This document shows, in pieces, positions 1-6,561 of a stretch of 64,000 bases of DNA. Position 1 is the first letter of the stretch, and every line of letters begins with the position of its first letter. The notes below the pieces were generated by a model. That model saw nothing but the letters and a program-made list of their open reading frames with translations. It did no database searches and was not told the origin of the DNA. This DNA is from CAYPNF01 sp964411985 (GTDB lineage: Bacteria > Verrucomicrobiota > Verrucomicrobiia > Limisphaerales > J093), in assembly GCA_964411985.1 (NCBI GenBank), contig CAYPNF010000017.1:1-64000 (forward strand). The letters run 5' to 3'. Both the position numbers and the translations under genes were made by a program.

Positions 1-131
1 CCGAGGTCGAGCACCCGGGCTCCCGCTTCCAGACGCAGCGCCGCGCCGAGAGTGGAGAGCTTCTCGGGTGTGATCGGGTTGTGGATGCGGTGAGCACTTT
101 CAGTGATGTTGAATATTCGTGGGATGTCCAT
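1..131 (-). CDS. Class I SAM-dependent methyltransferase, partial (N-terminal 43 residues)
   Basis: The minus strand opens with ATG at 131 and reads through the window edge. The first residues are MDIPRIFNITESAHRIHNPI, and the last visible ones are VLDL(G), which is motif I of Rossmann-fold SAM-dependent methyltransferases. The N-terminal stretch closely resembles a widespread small methyltransferase family of unknown substrate. Only about 43 codons are visible, so motifs II to IV cannot be checked. It lies at the distal end of the cassette array and in the same orientation as the other cassette genes, so it is probably a cassette gene. Family assignment is good; substrate unknown. Confidence 0.7.
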   Translation of the reverse strand, partial: MDIPRIFNITESAHRIHNPITPEKLSTLGAALRLEAGARVLDL

Positions 132-133
132 CG

Positions 134-184
134 TGATAACTTTCCCTACGGGTGTGAGTGGATTCGGTCAGGGCAAGTTTTCGG
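134..184 (-). repeat. Possible short attC-like palindrome (weak)
   Basis: Between the methyltransferase start and the stop of the next gene lies a 51-bp segment with complementary ends, ACTTTCCCT and AGGGCAAGT (8 of 9 paired). This is where an attC should be. The outer boxes (GATAAC, GTTTTC) fit the R-box consensus poorly, so this is a degenerate candidate only. Confidence 0.25.
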
Positions 185-193
185 CGGCGTTCT

Positions 194-421
194 TCAGCGA
201 AGTCCATAGGTGAATGGTAGTGCTGAAATCTCTCCCGTATCTGTCCCGCCATCTTCGGCCATAATGATTAACTTGCCCGGCGAACCGAGGAGATGCGCGA
301 GTTTCGGCAGCCGTCCACTGGAGGAATGCGCTTGGCGGATACCGTAGAGCCCATGCGGCCCCTCTTTCTGGTCGAGTGCCTCCAAAGCATCAAGAATTAC
401 TATCTGCCAAGGGGTGTTCAT
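194..421 (-). CDS. Hypothetical cassette protein, 75 aa
   Basis: The product has 75 residues, starts MNTPWQIVILDALEALDQKE and has no membrane segment or signal peptide. I do not recognise the family. The reading frame is open further upstream, through the adjacent attC, but that part translates the attC itself (an EPPERSE-type peptide). The ATG at 421, just inside the cassette boundary, is therefore the likely start. It is the gene of the cassette that follows attC 428-520 in array order. Confidence 0.55.
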   Translation of the reverse strand: MNTPWQIVILDALEALDQKEGPHGLYGIRQAHSSSGRLPKLAHLLGSPGKLIIMAEDGGTDTGEISALPFTYGLR

Positions 422-427
422 CACGCC

Positions 428-520
428 GCCGAACGGTTCGGACCAGCGACTCCGCGCTCCTGGTCTCGGGCTTGAAGTTCTGGTGTCATTGCCGAGCTCG
501 CTACGTTCGGGTGGTTCGGT
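428..520 (-). repeat. attC site, family A
   Basis: This is a 93-bp imperfect palindrome bounded by GCCGAAC at 428-434 and GTTCGGT at 514-520. The arms contain GGACCAGCGACTCCGCG on the left and a GCGTTCGGGTGG-like stretch on the right, the signature of the main repeat family of this array. It lies directly downstream of the minus-strand gene at 531-803, as expected for the 3' end of a cassette. Confidence 0.75.
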
Positions 521-530
521 GCTCCGTTCA

Positions 531-803
531 TCAGTTCCCGACCTGTCGGGCGGACATCTGCTGTCGATACTCCACGCCGTTGCGATATCCACCGTATGCC
601 GAAACCAGCGCCCCAATCAACAACAGCACGGCACCAACTCGATATGTAGCTTTCGGAATGAACAGTCCGGTGGCTGACAAACCGGCGACCACCAAGAAAT
701 ACCCGCAATCTGCGCCCGGAATGAAAGTGATCACGCAGCCCAGGGCTACGAACAGCACAGCCAGCCAGAACGGAAGGAGGAGGAGTCTACGGGCTGAGCT
801 CAT
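531..803 (-). CDS. Small cassette-encoded membrane protein, 90 aa
   Basis: The product has 90 residues with three predicted membrane segments (about 7-28, 33-50 and 54-72) and a short polar C-terminus. No conserved family is recognised. It is followed on the minus strand by an attC (428-520) after a 10-bp gap, so it is a complete cassette gene. No catalytic motif is visible. Small hydrophobic proteins of unknown role recur in this array. Confidence 0.6.
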   Translation of the reverse strand: MSSARRLLLLPFWLAVLFVALGCVITFIPGADCGYFLVVAGLSATGLFIPKATYRVGAVLLLIGALVSAYGGYRNGVEYRQQMSARQVGN

Positions 804-820
804 TCACCGACGCCAGAGTT

Positions 821-886
821 GGCACACGCCGGACCAGAAAACCTTGACCGCGAAAGCGGAACTGAGTGCGCTATCCGGCGTTGGCT
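821..886 (-). repeat. Diverged attC candidate
   Basis: This 66-bp segment between two cassette genes has complementary arms ACGCCGGA and TCCGGCGT and an inner CCGC-GAAA-GCGG hairpin. The right box GTTGGCT is acceptable as an R box. The left box GGCACAC lacks the AAC end, so the site may be inactive. Its position, overlapping the 3' end of the CPBP gene (stop at 871), is right for an attC. Confidence 0.4.
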
Positions 887-1737
887 GCAGTGATCTGGTT
901 GGGCGATTCTGTCGGCGGTGTATCACGAGTGGTCCAATGTAGCCAACCGAACCACACCAAGAGCGCGACTGCAACGAACACGATCTCCGACCAAGTGGTG
1001 CTCGCGTTAGCGTTCGGACTGCTGGGCTGCAAAAGAACGTTCAGCGTATCATGCGCTACGTGCGCACCCACCATCGGTGCAAGAGTGCCGGCGCGAATAC
1101 AGGCAGCACCCCACGCGATGCCGAAGAGTGTAATGGCTGTGAGTGCAGCGGAATTCCCCCGATGCACGATGCTGAAGGAGAGGGCCGCAAGAGCGACGGC
1201 GAGCCACGGGCGCTTTACCCACGCGGCGAGCCGTGTCAGAAGATATCCGCGAAACAAAACCTCCTCGGCGGTGCGCCCCACTATCATCGCGGCGAGCGTC
1301 CCCAGAAAAGCTATCGGCCACCATGCCAGAGGAATCTCGCCAGTCCTTCGGACAAGCCCTTGCCAAGCGCCGGGGAGCGGAAGCGTGAAGCCCAACCAGA
1401 GCAATGTCCAGAGGGCAGCGGATTGAAGAGCTAACCCAAACCGGAACGGGCGGCCATCCGTCAGGACGCGAGCAAGGGGCCTATGATGCACGAAACGTAT
1501 GCCCGCCAGACACCCAATCAATCCCAATCCAGCAATCAGAATCGTCGCCATGAGTGGCGCGATTTCTTGGATGTGGGGAGGTTGACTCTTCATCGCCCCC
1601 TTCAACCCGCCGATATTCGCTTGGGTGTAGAGCACCATGCCCAACACCACACCGCTCCCATACAGCAACAAGGTAATCGGCACGCGCCACCAACCCCCTC
1701 GCTCGTCTCGCCAAACTGCTGGCCAGCGCCAACTCAT
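871..1737 (-). CDS. CPBP family intramembrane metalloprotease
   Basis: This 288-aa polytopic membrane protein has at least six hydrophobic segments. Near residues 157-166 it has TAEEVLFRGYL, the EExxxR motif of CAAX/CPBP (Rce1-like) proteases, followed by a conserved His at about 192 and a HVAHDTLN block near 226-233. These Glu and His residues form the presumed metal and catalytic site in the membrane. Family members include prenyl-protein proteases and bacteriocin self-immunity proteins; the substrate here is unknown. A weak AAAGG ribosome site precedes the ATG at 1737. It is among the larger genes of the array. Confidence 0.85.
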   Translation of the reverse strand: MSWRWPAVWRDERGGWWRVPITLLLYGSGVVLGMVLYTQANIGGLKGAMKSQPPHIQEIAPLMATILIAGLGLIGCLAGIRFVHHRPLARVLTDGRPFRFGLALQSAALWTLLWLGFTLPLPGAWQGLVRRTGEIPLAWWPIAFLGTLAAMIVGRTAEEVLFRGYLLTRLAAWVKRPWLAVALAALSFSIVHRGNSAALTAITLFGIAWGAACIRAGTLAPMVGAHVAHDTLNVLLQPSSPNANASTTWSEIVFVAVALLVWFGWLHWTTRDTPPTESPNQITAANAG

Positions 1738-1774
1738 GGTTGACCTTTCTGAGGTGTGTATGTGCTCATCGATA

Positions 1775-2161
1775 TCAGAATCCAGGCGGAAAGGTGAATG
1801 CTGGGCCAGTGCCCAAAGGCATCACGCCGCGCTCCCTGTCAACCCACACAAGAACATCGTTGGTGGTGATCGCAAGAATACCTCGCTTTCTGAGATGGAG
1901 GTCCACGCTCTCAACGGCCAGCCCACACTGGTGAACCGTGGCACCAATCATGAACCGATTCGTATAGGGATAGACTGTGTCACCCTGAAACCGATTGGTG
2001 AACACGCCGTGCTTCTGAAGCTCAGCCTTTGCCTGCCGGAGCTCATTCATGGCCAGGACGAATCTCGCCCGATGGCTAGCTTTGGCAGTAAAATGCAAAA
2101 CTCCGCAAGTCAGCACCGCAGCCGATGCTAACACGACTATTCCGATCACGAGCGTTCTCAC
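1775..2161 (-). CDS. Hypothetical exported or membrane-anchored cassette protein, 128 aa
   Basis: The predicted start is GTG at 2161. Residues 5-22 form one hydrophobic segment (signal anchor or signal peptide), followed by a helical, charged stretch (about 29-50) and a C-terminal domain ending in FTFPPGF. No family is recognised. Only 37 bp separate it from the CPBP gene, with no attC between them. The two genes may share a cassette, or the attC between them has been lost. Confidence 0.5.
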   Translation of the reverse strand: MRTLVIGIVVLASAAVLTCGVLHFTAKASHRARFVLAMNELRQAKAELQKHGVFTNRFQGDTVYPYTNRFMIGATVHQCGLAVESVDLHLRKRGILAITTNDVLVWVDRERGVMPLGTGPAFTFPPGF

Positions 2162-2173
2162 AACGGCAAGTCC

Positions 2174-2264
2174 GCCGAACTATCAGTTCACCGATGGTGG
2201 CCCGGAACCTCGCTCCTAAAGCACGAAAAGCGCTGGGCCGCCATTCGGTGAGGTGCCGTTCGGC
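2174..2264 (-). repeat. attC site, family B
   Basis: This 91-bp palindrome has perfectly complementary outer boxes, GCCGAAC (2174-2180) and GTTCGGC (2258-2264). The inner arms TCACCGATGG-TGGCCCG and CGGGCCGCCATTCGGTGA-like pair with one bulge. The sequence differs from the main family but matches the site at 4934-5022. Confidence 0.75.
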
Positions 2265-2282
2265 TTCCTTCCTCCGCACGTT

Positions 2283-2654
2283 TCAGCCTTTGCTGATCAC
2301 AGACATTTTGGCGCCAATAACGACCATCGGGATGATAAGAATCAGGAAGACGGTGTGATACCAGACGGGCAACAATGACCTCACACCCCATTGGGCGACT
2401 ATTCCAGTCGCAAGCAGCAGCGCCGCGCAAATGTAGTGCGCCCTCGTGGATGGAGCAATCATCCCAATAATGTAGCCCGAGAATATCGATGCGACGACGC
2501 TCAGGCATAGCAGAGCCAACAGCGCGCGAACGCTTTCGATCGCTATCGATTGGTCCGCCGGCGTGAGTCCACCTGCGCGAAATCCAGCGTTGCCGGCGAG
2601 CCACAACACGGTCCACAACACATATCCAGTGATTACTGCAATTGTTGCTTTCAT
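2283..2654 (-). CDS. Small cassette-encoded membrane protein, 123 aa
   Basis: The product has 123 residues with four predicted membrane helices (about 3-22, 43-65, 72-89 and 99-116) and almost no soluble part. The family is not recognised. The ATG at 2654 opens the frame, and the stop lies 18 bp before the attC at 2174-2264. Flanked by attC sites on both sides, it is a self-contained 0.5-kb cassette. Confidence 0.6.
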   Translation of the reverse strand: MKATIAVITGYVLWTVLWLAGNAGFRAGGLTPADQSIAIESVRALLALLCLSVVASIFSGYIIGMIAPSTRAHYICAALLLATGIVAQWGVRSLLPVWYHTVFLILIIPMVVIGAKMSVISKG

Positions 2655-2669
2655 AGAGTTTCTTGTCTT

Positions 2670-2766
2670 GCCGAACGGGCCGACTCAGGCACGCCGAGTG
2701 ATTGTTGTCCAGCCAGCCGAAGACTGACTTCGGCCGTGCCTGAAGCAGGATGCTTGGGCGTTTCAT
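2670..2766 (-). repeat. attC site, singleton type
   Basis: The left box is GCCGAAC (2670-2676) and the right box GTTTCAT (2760-2766, poor match). The arms CAGGCACG-CCGAGT and ACTTCGGCCGTGCCTG pair well with single-base bulges. The size (97 bp) and position next to a complete cassette gene support attC. The imperfect right box lowers the certainty. Confidence 0.6.
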
Positions 2767-2778
2767 TCATAACTGAAA

Positions 2779-2896
2779 GGAGTCTCCGGATGGGATTCGA
2801 ACCCACAAGGATGCCTCTCAGCATCCCAGAACGTGTAGCCACGCTCCTCGACCAGCATGCAGCTGGCTCGCTCTCCACTCGCGTTCCGGAGACTCC
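2779..2896 (-). other. tRNA-like element with 12-bp inverted ends
   Basis: On the minus strand this 118-nt segment starts and ends with perfect 12-bp inverted ends (GGAGTCTCCGGA / TCCGGAGACTCC), like an extended acceptor stem. Near its 3' side it has a T-arm-like hairpin, GTGGG-TTCGAAT-CCCAT, and before it a 6-bp hairpin GGATGC-TGAGAG-GCATCC placed like a class II variable arm. I could not fold a canonical 7-nt anticodon loop with U33, and there is an extra small hairpin where the D arm would be. It is therefore a pseudo-tRNA or tRNA mimic rather than a normal tRNA gene. Confidence 0.4.
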
Positions 2897-3250
2897 GTAA
2901 ATGGCCCATGACGGTCTGCAACGTGCGCTGAGATGTCGGTAGGCATCTCCTGCCCTGATGACGGATGCGTGACACATGAGCTCCGATTTCCTGATCGGAA
3001 ATGGCCCGACCGCTTTGTCGCACACTTTGGCGCACACTTGATCTCACACTTCGTCGATTTCGCGATGAACCCAAGACGGGGTCGGGTTCTATCCGAGGCA
3101 AGACAATCCGCGCAGCATCACGACTAGGTCATAGACCTTCAGCTTTTCCATTGCGAACATCCTTGCCTCCTCTGGTATCGAACCGCCGAAGTGTGCGATA
3201 AAGTGTGCGACAAAGGCGAGCCTGGACAATGTCCAAGCTCCATGCTGCAC
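2897..3250. other. Gene-poor stretch inside the array
   Basis: No convincing gene of normal length is present. The stretch holds short repeated pieces on both strands built on GTGTGCGACAAAG and GCGCACACTT (3005-3060 and 3190-3215), the small open frame listed separately, and a weak attC candidate. It may be decayed cassette DNA. Confidence 0.4.
3089..3160 (-). CDS. Tiny ORF, 23 aa, with strong ribosome site
   Basis: ATG at 3160 is preceded by a very good Shine-Dalgarno sequence (GAGGAGGCAAGG). The frame encodes MFAMEKLKVYDLVVMLRGLS plus three residues before TAG. It could be a genuine small protein, a leader peptide or the surviving N-terminus of a decayed gene. Nothing downstream continues it. 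Confidence 0.25.
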   Translation of the reverse strand: MFAMEKLKVYDLVVMLRGLSCLG

Positions 3251-3274
3251 CTAACGCAACCGCCCCGGTTCGAA
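3177..3274 (-). repeat. Possible attC of the DUF1349 cassette (weak)
   Basis: The boxes ATCGAAC (3177-3183) and GTTCGAA (3268-3274) flank the 3' end of the DUF1349 gene, the expected place and size. The outer CGAACCG/CGGTTCG bases pair, but the interior pairs poorly. Confidence 0.25.
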
Positions 3275-3871
3275 ACGCAAGAACGAAAACTCCGCTTCGT
3301 AACCTGCGGCCTTCGGGCTACAAGCATACAAGCCACATGACACCGACTTCACTGCCGGCCGTTCAAGCAGGCGCGCCATTCGTATTTGCTCCCACTTCTG
3401 ACCGTTGAACGAGGACTCGACGATGTAGTCATTGTCTTCGGCTCTGACTCGAAACCAAACAGTACGTACCTCCGCAGCCATTGGCTGGGTTGACCAGTCT
3501 GAGTACTGACCGTTGGTAACAACCGCACCCAGACGACTGGAGCCAGCAGGCTCGAATTCAACCGAGGTCTTGAGCCAGCAAGCGGGCGACAGGCGCACCA
3601 TGAGACCCGCTTGGTCGTACTGGTGCACGGGTTTCGACGTGACCTTGGTCGTAAGCACAAAGTCACCAACAGCCTCGAGGAACAAGAAATGTCCGTTATC
3701 GACTTCGAAGCCGTAGTGAGTTCGTTGCCAGAAGTCGGTCGCGGCATCCGGGTTGAGCCGCAGGCACTTTCCAGAGCAATCGACCCGCCAGTTCGCGGGT
3801 TCGCAGCGCCAACTCAGACGCGGGCTCATATTCGGCTTGGAGAAGTCCTCGAACAGCGGTGCGTCGTTCAT
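3251..3871 (-). CDS. DUF1349 family protein (concanavalin-like fold)
   Basis: This 206-aa soluble protein has no signal peptide. The central region (about 60-180), with the pattern DFVLTTKVTSKPVHQYDQAG, then a WLKTSVEF block, a VVTNGQYSDWS block and a WFRVRAEDNDYIVESSF block, matches DUF1349 (YesU/regulation-of-enolase type, concanavalin-like beta sandwich). These proteins are thought to bind carbohydrate; no enzymatic activity is established. The ATG at 3871 lies about 34 bp inside the cassette from the attC at 3906-3995. Confidence 0.75.
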   Translation of the reverse strand: MNDAPLFEDFSKPNMSPRLSWRCEPANWRVDCSGKCLRLNPDAATDFWQRTHYGFEVDNGHFLFLEAVGDFVLTTKVTSKPVHQYDQAGLMVRLSPACWLKTSVEFEPAGSSRLGAVVTNGQYSDWSTQPMAAEVRTVWFRVRAEDNDYIVESSFNGQKWEQIRMARLLERPAVKSVSCGLYACSPKAAGYEAEFSFLRFEPGRLR

Positions 3872-3905
3872 GTCGAAAGCTATCGGTTGCGGTGAACTCA
3901 GGCCA

Positions 3906-3995
3906 TCTCAACAGTCCGGACCAGCGACTCCGCGCCGTTGGCCGTTGATTGTGGGTTCAGTTGTCATCTCGGCGCGAGCGTTCGGGTGGTTCGGT
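3906..3995 (-). repeat. attC site, family A
   Basis: Box TCTCAAC (3906-3912) and box GTTCGGT (3989-3995) bound a 90-bp palindrome with the family-A core (GTCCGGACCAGCGACTCCGCG). The stop codon of the neighbouring truncated gene (3957) lies inside it, giving that protein an EPPERS-containing tail. Confidence 0.75.
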
Positions 3996-4289
3996 CTTCA
4001 GGTCTGTCACTGGTGCCATGTCGCGAATGACGCTGAACTTGGCCAACCCGGACCGACCCTCGTCCACTGCGACAAGCTCTCGCTTTGTCTGGTCCCGCCA
4101 CGCCCACGCAAACTCCATCCTCTTCTTCCCGTCCACTGGAGGTAGGTGAACGACCTGAAACAGGGCGACCGGAACTGCCACTCCATGCGCGTCCTTGTTC
4201 AGCCGAAACGTGACATTCGTACCAGCGATGTCTGTCTTCACGTCCGAATAGCTCACCACGCGCTGCGTGATGTCTCCGAATCGCTCCAC
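3957..4289 (-). pseudogene. 5'-truncated cassette gene, unknown product
   Basis: The frame is coding-like (for example RLNKDAHGVAVPVALFQVVH, then a KKRMEFAWAWRDQTKRELV block) and ends inside attC 3906-3995 with the attC-encoded tail TEPPERSRRDDN. In-frame codons continue upstream as PYCVVWGYKVEPVPRRF but hit a stop within the terminal repeat of the 4340-4606 element. The original N-terminus has therefore been cut off by that insertion. A GTG at 4289 could still start a 110-aa product. Function not recognised. It could be the distal part of the gene now ending at 4583, since no attC separates the two. Confidence 0.5.
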
Positions 4290-4339
4290 AAACCGACGCG
4301 GGACCGGCTCGACCTTGTAGCCCCATACAACGCAATAGG

Positions 4340-4606
4340 GGCAATGGGGTCAGGTATATATGTGTGACACATAGGATCTCAGCCGTTTGACAAACCGCTC
4401 TTCGCACGGATTGGCCCAAAGCCCTCGCTGGAACTTCCACACCCCCTGCGCCGCCGCCTCGAGTAGACAGGTCCGCCCGCCGGATGCCCCGCCTCCTCAC
4501 GTGGTACCATCCCCCAGGAATCAAAACTCGCGAGGCTCTGGCCATATCCGCCTGTCCTGACCTCTCCTCCCTCATATGTCCACTATATGGACCTGACCCC
4601 ATTGCC
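4340..4606 (-). mobile_element. RAYT-derived miniature element, 267 bp
   Basis: Inverted terminal repeats GGCAATGGGGTCAGGT lie at 4340-4355 (plus) and 4591-4606 (minus), each continuing into an AT-rich palindromic tract (TATATATGTGTGACACATA; CATATAGTGGACATATG). Inside, a minus-strand frame from ATG 4545 begins MARASRVLIPGGWYHV, the N-terminus of REP-associated tyrosine transposases (IS200-like Y1 domain). It then breaks into another frame (WKFQRGLWANPCEERFVKRL) resembling the C-terminal part of such transposases. The catalytic core (HUH, Tyr) is missing, so it is non-autonomous. Confidence 0.75.
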
Positions 4607-4918
4607 TTCTACTACTCCCGTAATCATCACAAGGATAGCGCCAAGTGCGATGCCCTTCGAGCCTCTGCGATCTCGCGCCAATCGAACACCTGATGCAACA
4701 AGTAACAGACCCGCAATAATCTGACAAAGCGCCAAAGGATAGCCGAGAGCCATGTTTGGAAAAAGACCTAGTCCACGTCGCCAAGTGATGCCGAACCATC
4801 TCTCCCCAGCAAAATCCGCAAACACGAAGAGAACCGTGACCGACCAGAACAACAGCATCGCAATCAGCCACCACCGAAGAGGCGTATGCCCTGTGAGACT
4901 ATTCCAGCGCGCTATCAT
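4583..4918 (-). CDS. Cassette membrane protein truncated by RAYT-like insertion
   Basis: The likely start is ATG 4918 (MIARWNSLTGHTPLRWW). There are three membrane segments (about 15-37, 52-74 and 86-104). The last residues, EGNGVRSI, are encoded by the terminal repeat of the inserted element, so the native C-terminus has been replaced. The product would be 111 aa. The family is unknown. The frame is also open upstream through attC 4934-5022, but the ATG at 4918 just inside the cassette is preferred. Confidence 0.5.
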   Translation of the reverse strand: MIARWNSLTGHTPLRWWLIAMLLFWSVTVLFVFADFAGERWFGITWRRGLGLFPNMALGYPLALCQIIAGLLLVASGVRLARDRRGSKGIALGAILVMITGVVEGNGVRSI

Positions 4919-4933
4919 CGCAATATGCCTAAC

Positions 4934-5022
4934 GCTTAACTCACCGATGGCGACCCCTCCGTGACGCCCGAATTGCCAAGCTGTGTGGCGGGGCCGCCAC
5001 TCGGTGCAGCGCATGGTTCGGG
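4934..5022 (-). repeat. attC site, family B
   Basis: The left box GCTTAAC (4934-4940) fits the RYYYAAC consensus exactly, and the right box is GTTCGGG (5016-5022). The arms TCACCGATGGCGACCCC and GGGGCCGCCACTCGGTG pair, matching the sequence family of the site at 2174-2264. Confidence 0.7.
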
Positions 5023-5481
5023 GTTCCGCACTCGCTTCCCCCATCCGCACAACGCGGCTGTGGCATGGTCACGGATCCAGATCAGTTTCTGGTTGGAAAC
5101 GACCCACTCCAAAAAGTGGTGCACGGTGCTAATCTGCCGAGTACTCATCAGGGCGGCAATGCGGGCACTTCGTTTGGAGTCTTCAAGATAATAAATCAGA
5201 AACTCTGGGGAAACATACTTCGACTTGCCATCCAACCTCACGACCCTGCTCATGTAAGCGGGTAGATAGTAAAGAAAGTCCTTTTCTGACAAGCAGAAGA
5301 ATGGTGCTGAACACCTGTCGAGGAGCATATCGGGAATTTCCCACCACCTATCGTCGCACTCCTCGAAACGACTAGCTTCGTCCTGATCATCTTCGACTTC
5401 TGCATCCGCCATTGTGCGAGAAGGCCGAGGCGTATCAGCGAAAGCGTCCCGCATCTCCTGCAAAATGTCGTCTTTAGTCAT
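4936..5481 (-). CDS. DUF6714-like cassette protein
   Basis: This soluble protein of about 181 aa starts at ATG 5481 (MTKDDILQEMRDAFADTPRP). Its pattern is an N-terminal helix, an acidic stretch with FEECDDRWWEIP (about 40-52), FLYYLPAYM and a C-terminal helical part. This resembles the DUF6714 family of unknown function. The last 30 or so residues (from about CAAPSGGPATQ) are translated from the attC at 4934-5022. The start codon overlaps by four bases (ATGA) the stop of the preceding cassette's gene. Confidence 0.55.
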   Translation of the reverse strand: MTKDDILQEMRDAFADTPRPSRTMADAEVEDDQDEASRFEECDDRWWEIPDMLLDRCSAPFFCLSEKDFLYYLPAYMSRVVRLDGKSKYVSPEFLIYYLEDSKRSARIAALMSTRQISTVHHFLEWVVSNQKLIWIRDHATAALCGWGKRVRNPEPCAAPSGGPATQLGNSGVTEGSPSVS

Positions 5482-5990
5482 AAGGCCGAACAATCCGGAC
5501 CAGCGACTCCGCGTCGTTGGTTTCTGGTTTGAACTTCAGTTGTCATCGCGGACTCGCTGCGTTCGGGTGGTTCGACACCGTATGCATGGAAGGTGCTCAG
5601 TGTTCCTCTTGAGGAGACCAGGATGCCGACCCCAGCCAGGAGGCACGCCCCCACGTCACCGTAGAATGGCCAGGGCGACAGCGACAGCCGGAATCCATGG
5701 ATGCCCAGGATGACTCCCTCAACCAACGAAAACCACCCAAACCATGGAATCATCTCTCGGAATCGCCGTGGCCATAACGCCATCAACAGGTAAAGACCTC
5801 CTATAAGGCCAAAGGCTCCGGAGGCCATGCGAAACCAATAGTCGATCATTGGATCGTGGGCGATCGTCTTGGCTCCAAGCCCTTCCAGCGCGCTGGCAGC
5901 AGTATCCCAACTCAGAAACACGCCCACAAGTGCCGCACCCCATGTCGCAGCCCCCAACCCAAGGAACGCGCGTAGAAGGTTCAGGTGCAT
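5478..5990 (-). CDS. Cassette-encoded four-helix membrane protein
   Basis: This 170-aa protein starts MHLNLLRAFLGLGAATWG and has four membrane segments (about 5-26, 53-72, 82-100 and 108-127). The family is not recognised. The frame runs right through attC 5485-5576, adding a tail of about 32 residues containing VEPPERSESAMTTEVQTRN. Its TGA then overlaps the ATG of the next cassette gene at 5478-5481, so translation of two cassettes may be coupled. Confidence 0.55.
   Translation of the reverse strand: MHLNLLRAFLGLGAATWGAALVGVFLSWDTAASALEGLGAKTIAHDPMIDYWFRMASGAFGLIGGLYLLMALWPRRFREMIPWFGWFSLVEGVILGIHGFRLSLSPWPFYGDVGACLLAGVGILVSSRGTLSTFHAYGVEPPERSESAMTTEVQTRNQRRGVAGPDCSAL
5485..5576 (-). repeat. 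attC site, family A
   Basis: GCCGAAC (5485-5491) and GTTCGAC (5570-5576) bound a 92-bp palindrome. Left arm AATCCGGACCAGCGACTCCG and right arm GGACTCGCTGCGTTCGGGTG are complementary apart from small bulges. This is a good example of the array's main attC type. Confidence 0.8.
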
Positions 5991-5996
5991 TGCCTC

Positions 5997-6089
5997 GTCG
6001 AACGTTCCGGACCAGCGACTCCGTGTCGTTGGTCGTTATTGTAGATTTCAGGGTTCATCACGGAGCTCGCTGCGGCCGGGTGGTTCAAC
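5997..6089 (-). repeat. attC site, family A
   Basis: Box GTCGAAC (5997-6003) and box GTTCAAC (6083-6089) bound a 93-bp family-A palindrome with CCGGACCAGCGACTCCG on the left and CGGAGCTCGCTGCGGCCGGG on the right. Confidence 0.75.
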
Positions 6090-6467
6090 ATCTCCCCGGT
6101 TATCACAAAACCTGCTCCACTGAAGCAGGACCAACAGGACCAGCGGAATGATCAGATTAGGAAGGCTCCACACACCCATGCGCGGCAATTTTGGAGGTAG
6201 GACATTCAAGTAAGAGACCGCAAACGCAGCACAGATCCCAAGCACTCCGAGCAGTAGGTAGAGCGCTGCGAGTCTCAAAGCTAGCTCTCGACCACGGAGT
6301 ATGGCTATGCCCAAGGGTAACCCAAGACCAACGACAATACCGGCAATCAAGTAAACGCTGTCCGGCACCAAGAGGGAGCGTGGAATCCAAATCAAAGCGC
6401 GGCACCCAATCACGGCGATCGCGCCTCCCACAAAAGCCTGAACTTGTTTAGCCGTTGAGGCGTTCAT
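6048..6467 (-). CDS. Cassette-encoded membrane protein, 139 aa
   Basis: The product has 139 residues and four predicted membrane helices (about 9-27, 36-55, 65-87 and 101-120). No recognised family. The stop falls inside attC 5997-6089, producing the tail DVEPPGRSELRDEP encoded by the palindrome. The start ATG at 6467 lies 11 bp inside the cassette from the preceding attC. Confidence 0.55.
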   Translation of the reverse strand: MNASTAKQVQAFVGGAIAVIGCRALIWIPRSLLVPDSVYLIAGIVVGLGLPLGIAILRGRELALRLAALYLLLGVLGICAAFAVSYLNVLPPKLPRMGVWSLPNLIIPLVLLVLLQWSRFCDNRGDVEPPGRSELRDEP

Positions 6468-6477
6468 TGCTCATTTT

Positions 6478-6550
6478 GTCGAACAGTCCGGATCATCGAC
6501 ACCGCGCCCACAGTGCTGATTTTCAGTTTGATCTGCAGGCGGTGGTCGAT
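6478..6550 (-). repeat. Diverged attC site, family A
   Basis: The left half is typical (GTCGAAC box at 6478-6484, then AGTCCGGATCATCGACACCGC). The right half has decayed, and the right box reads GGTCGAT (6544-6550). At 73 bp it is shorter than its relatives, probably through deletion. Confidence 0.55.
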
Positions 6551-6561
6551 GCATGCGGTAG

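Noticed and set aside
2777..2900. A functional tRNA-Ser or tRNA-Leu gene
   Set aside because: The T-arm is convincing, but no 5-bp/7-nt anticodon arm with U33 and no normal D arm could be drawn.
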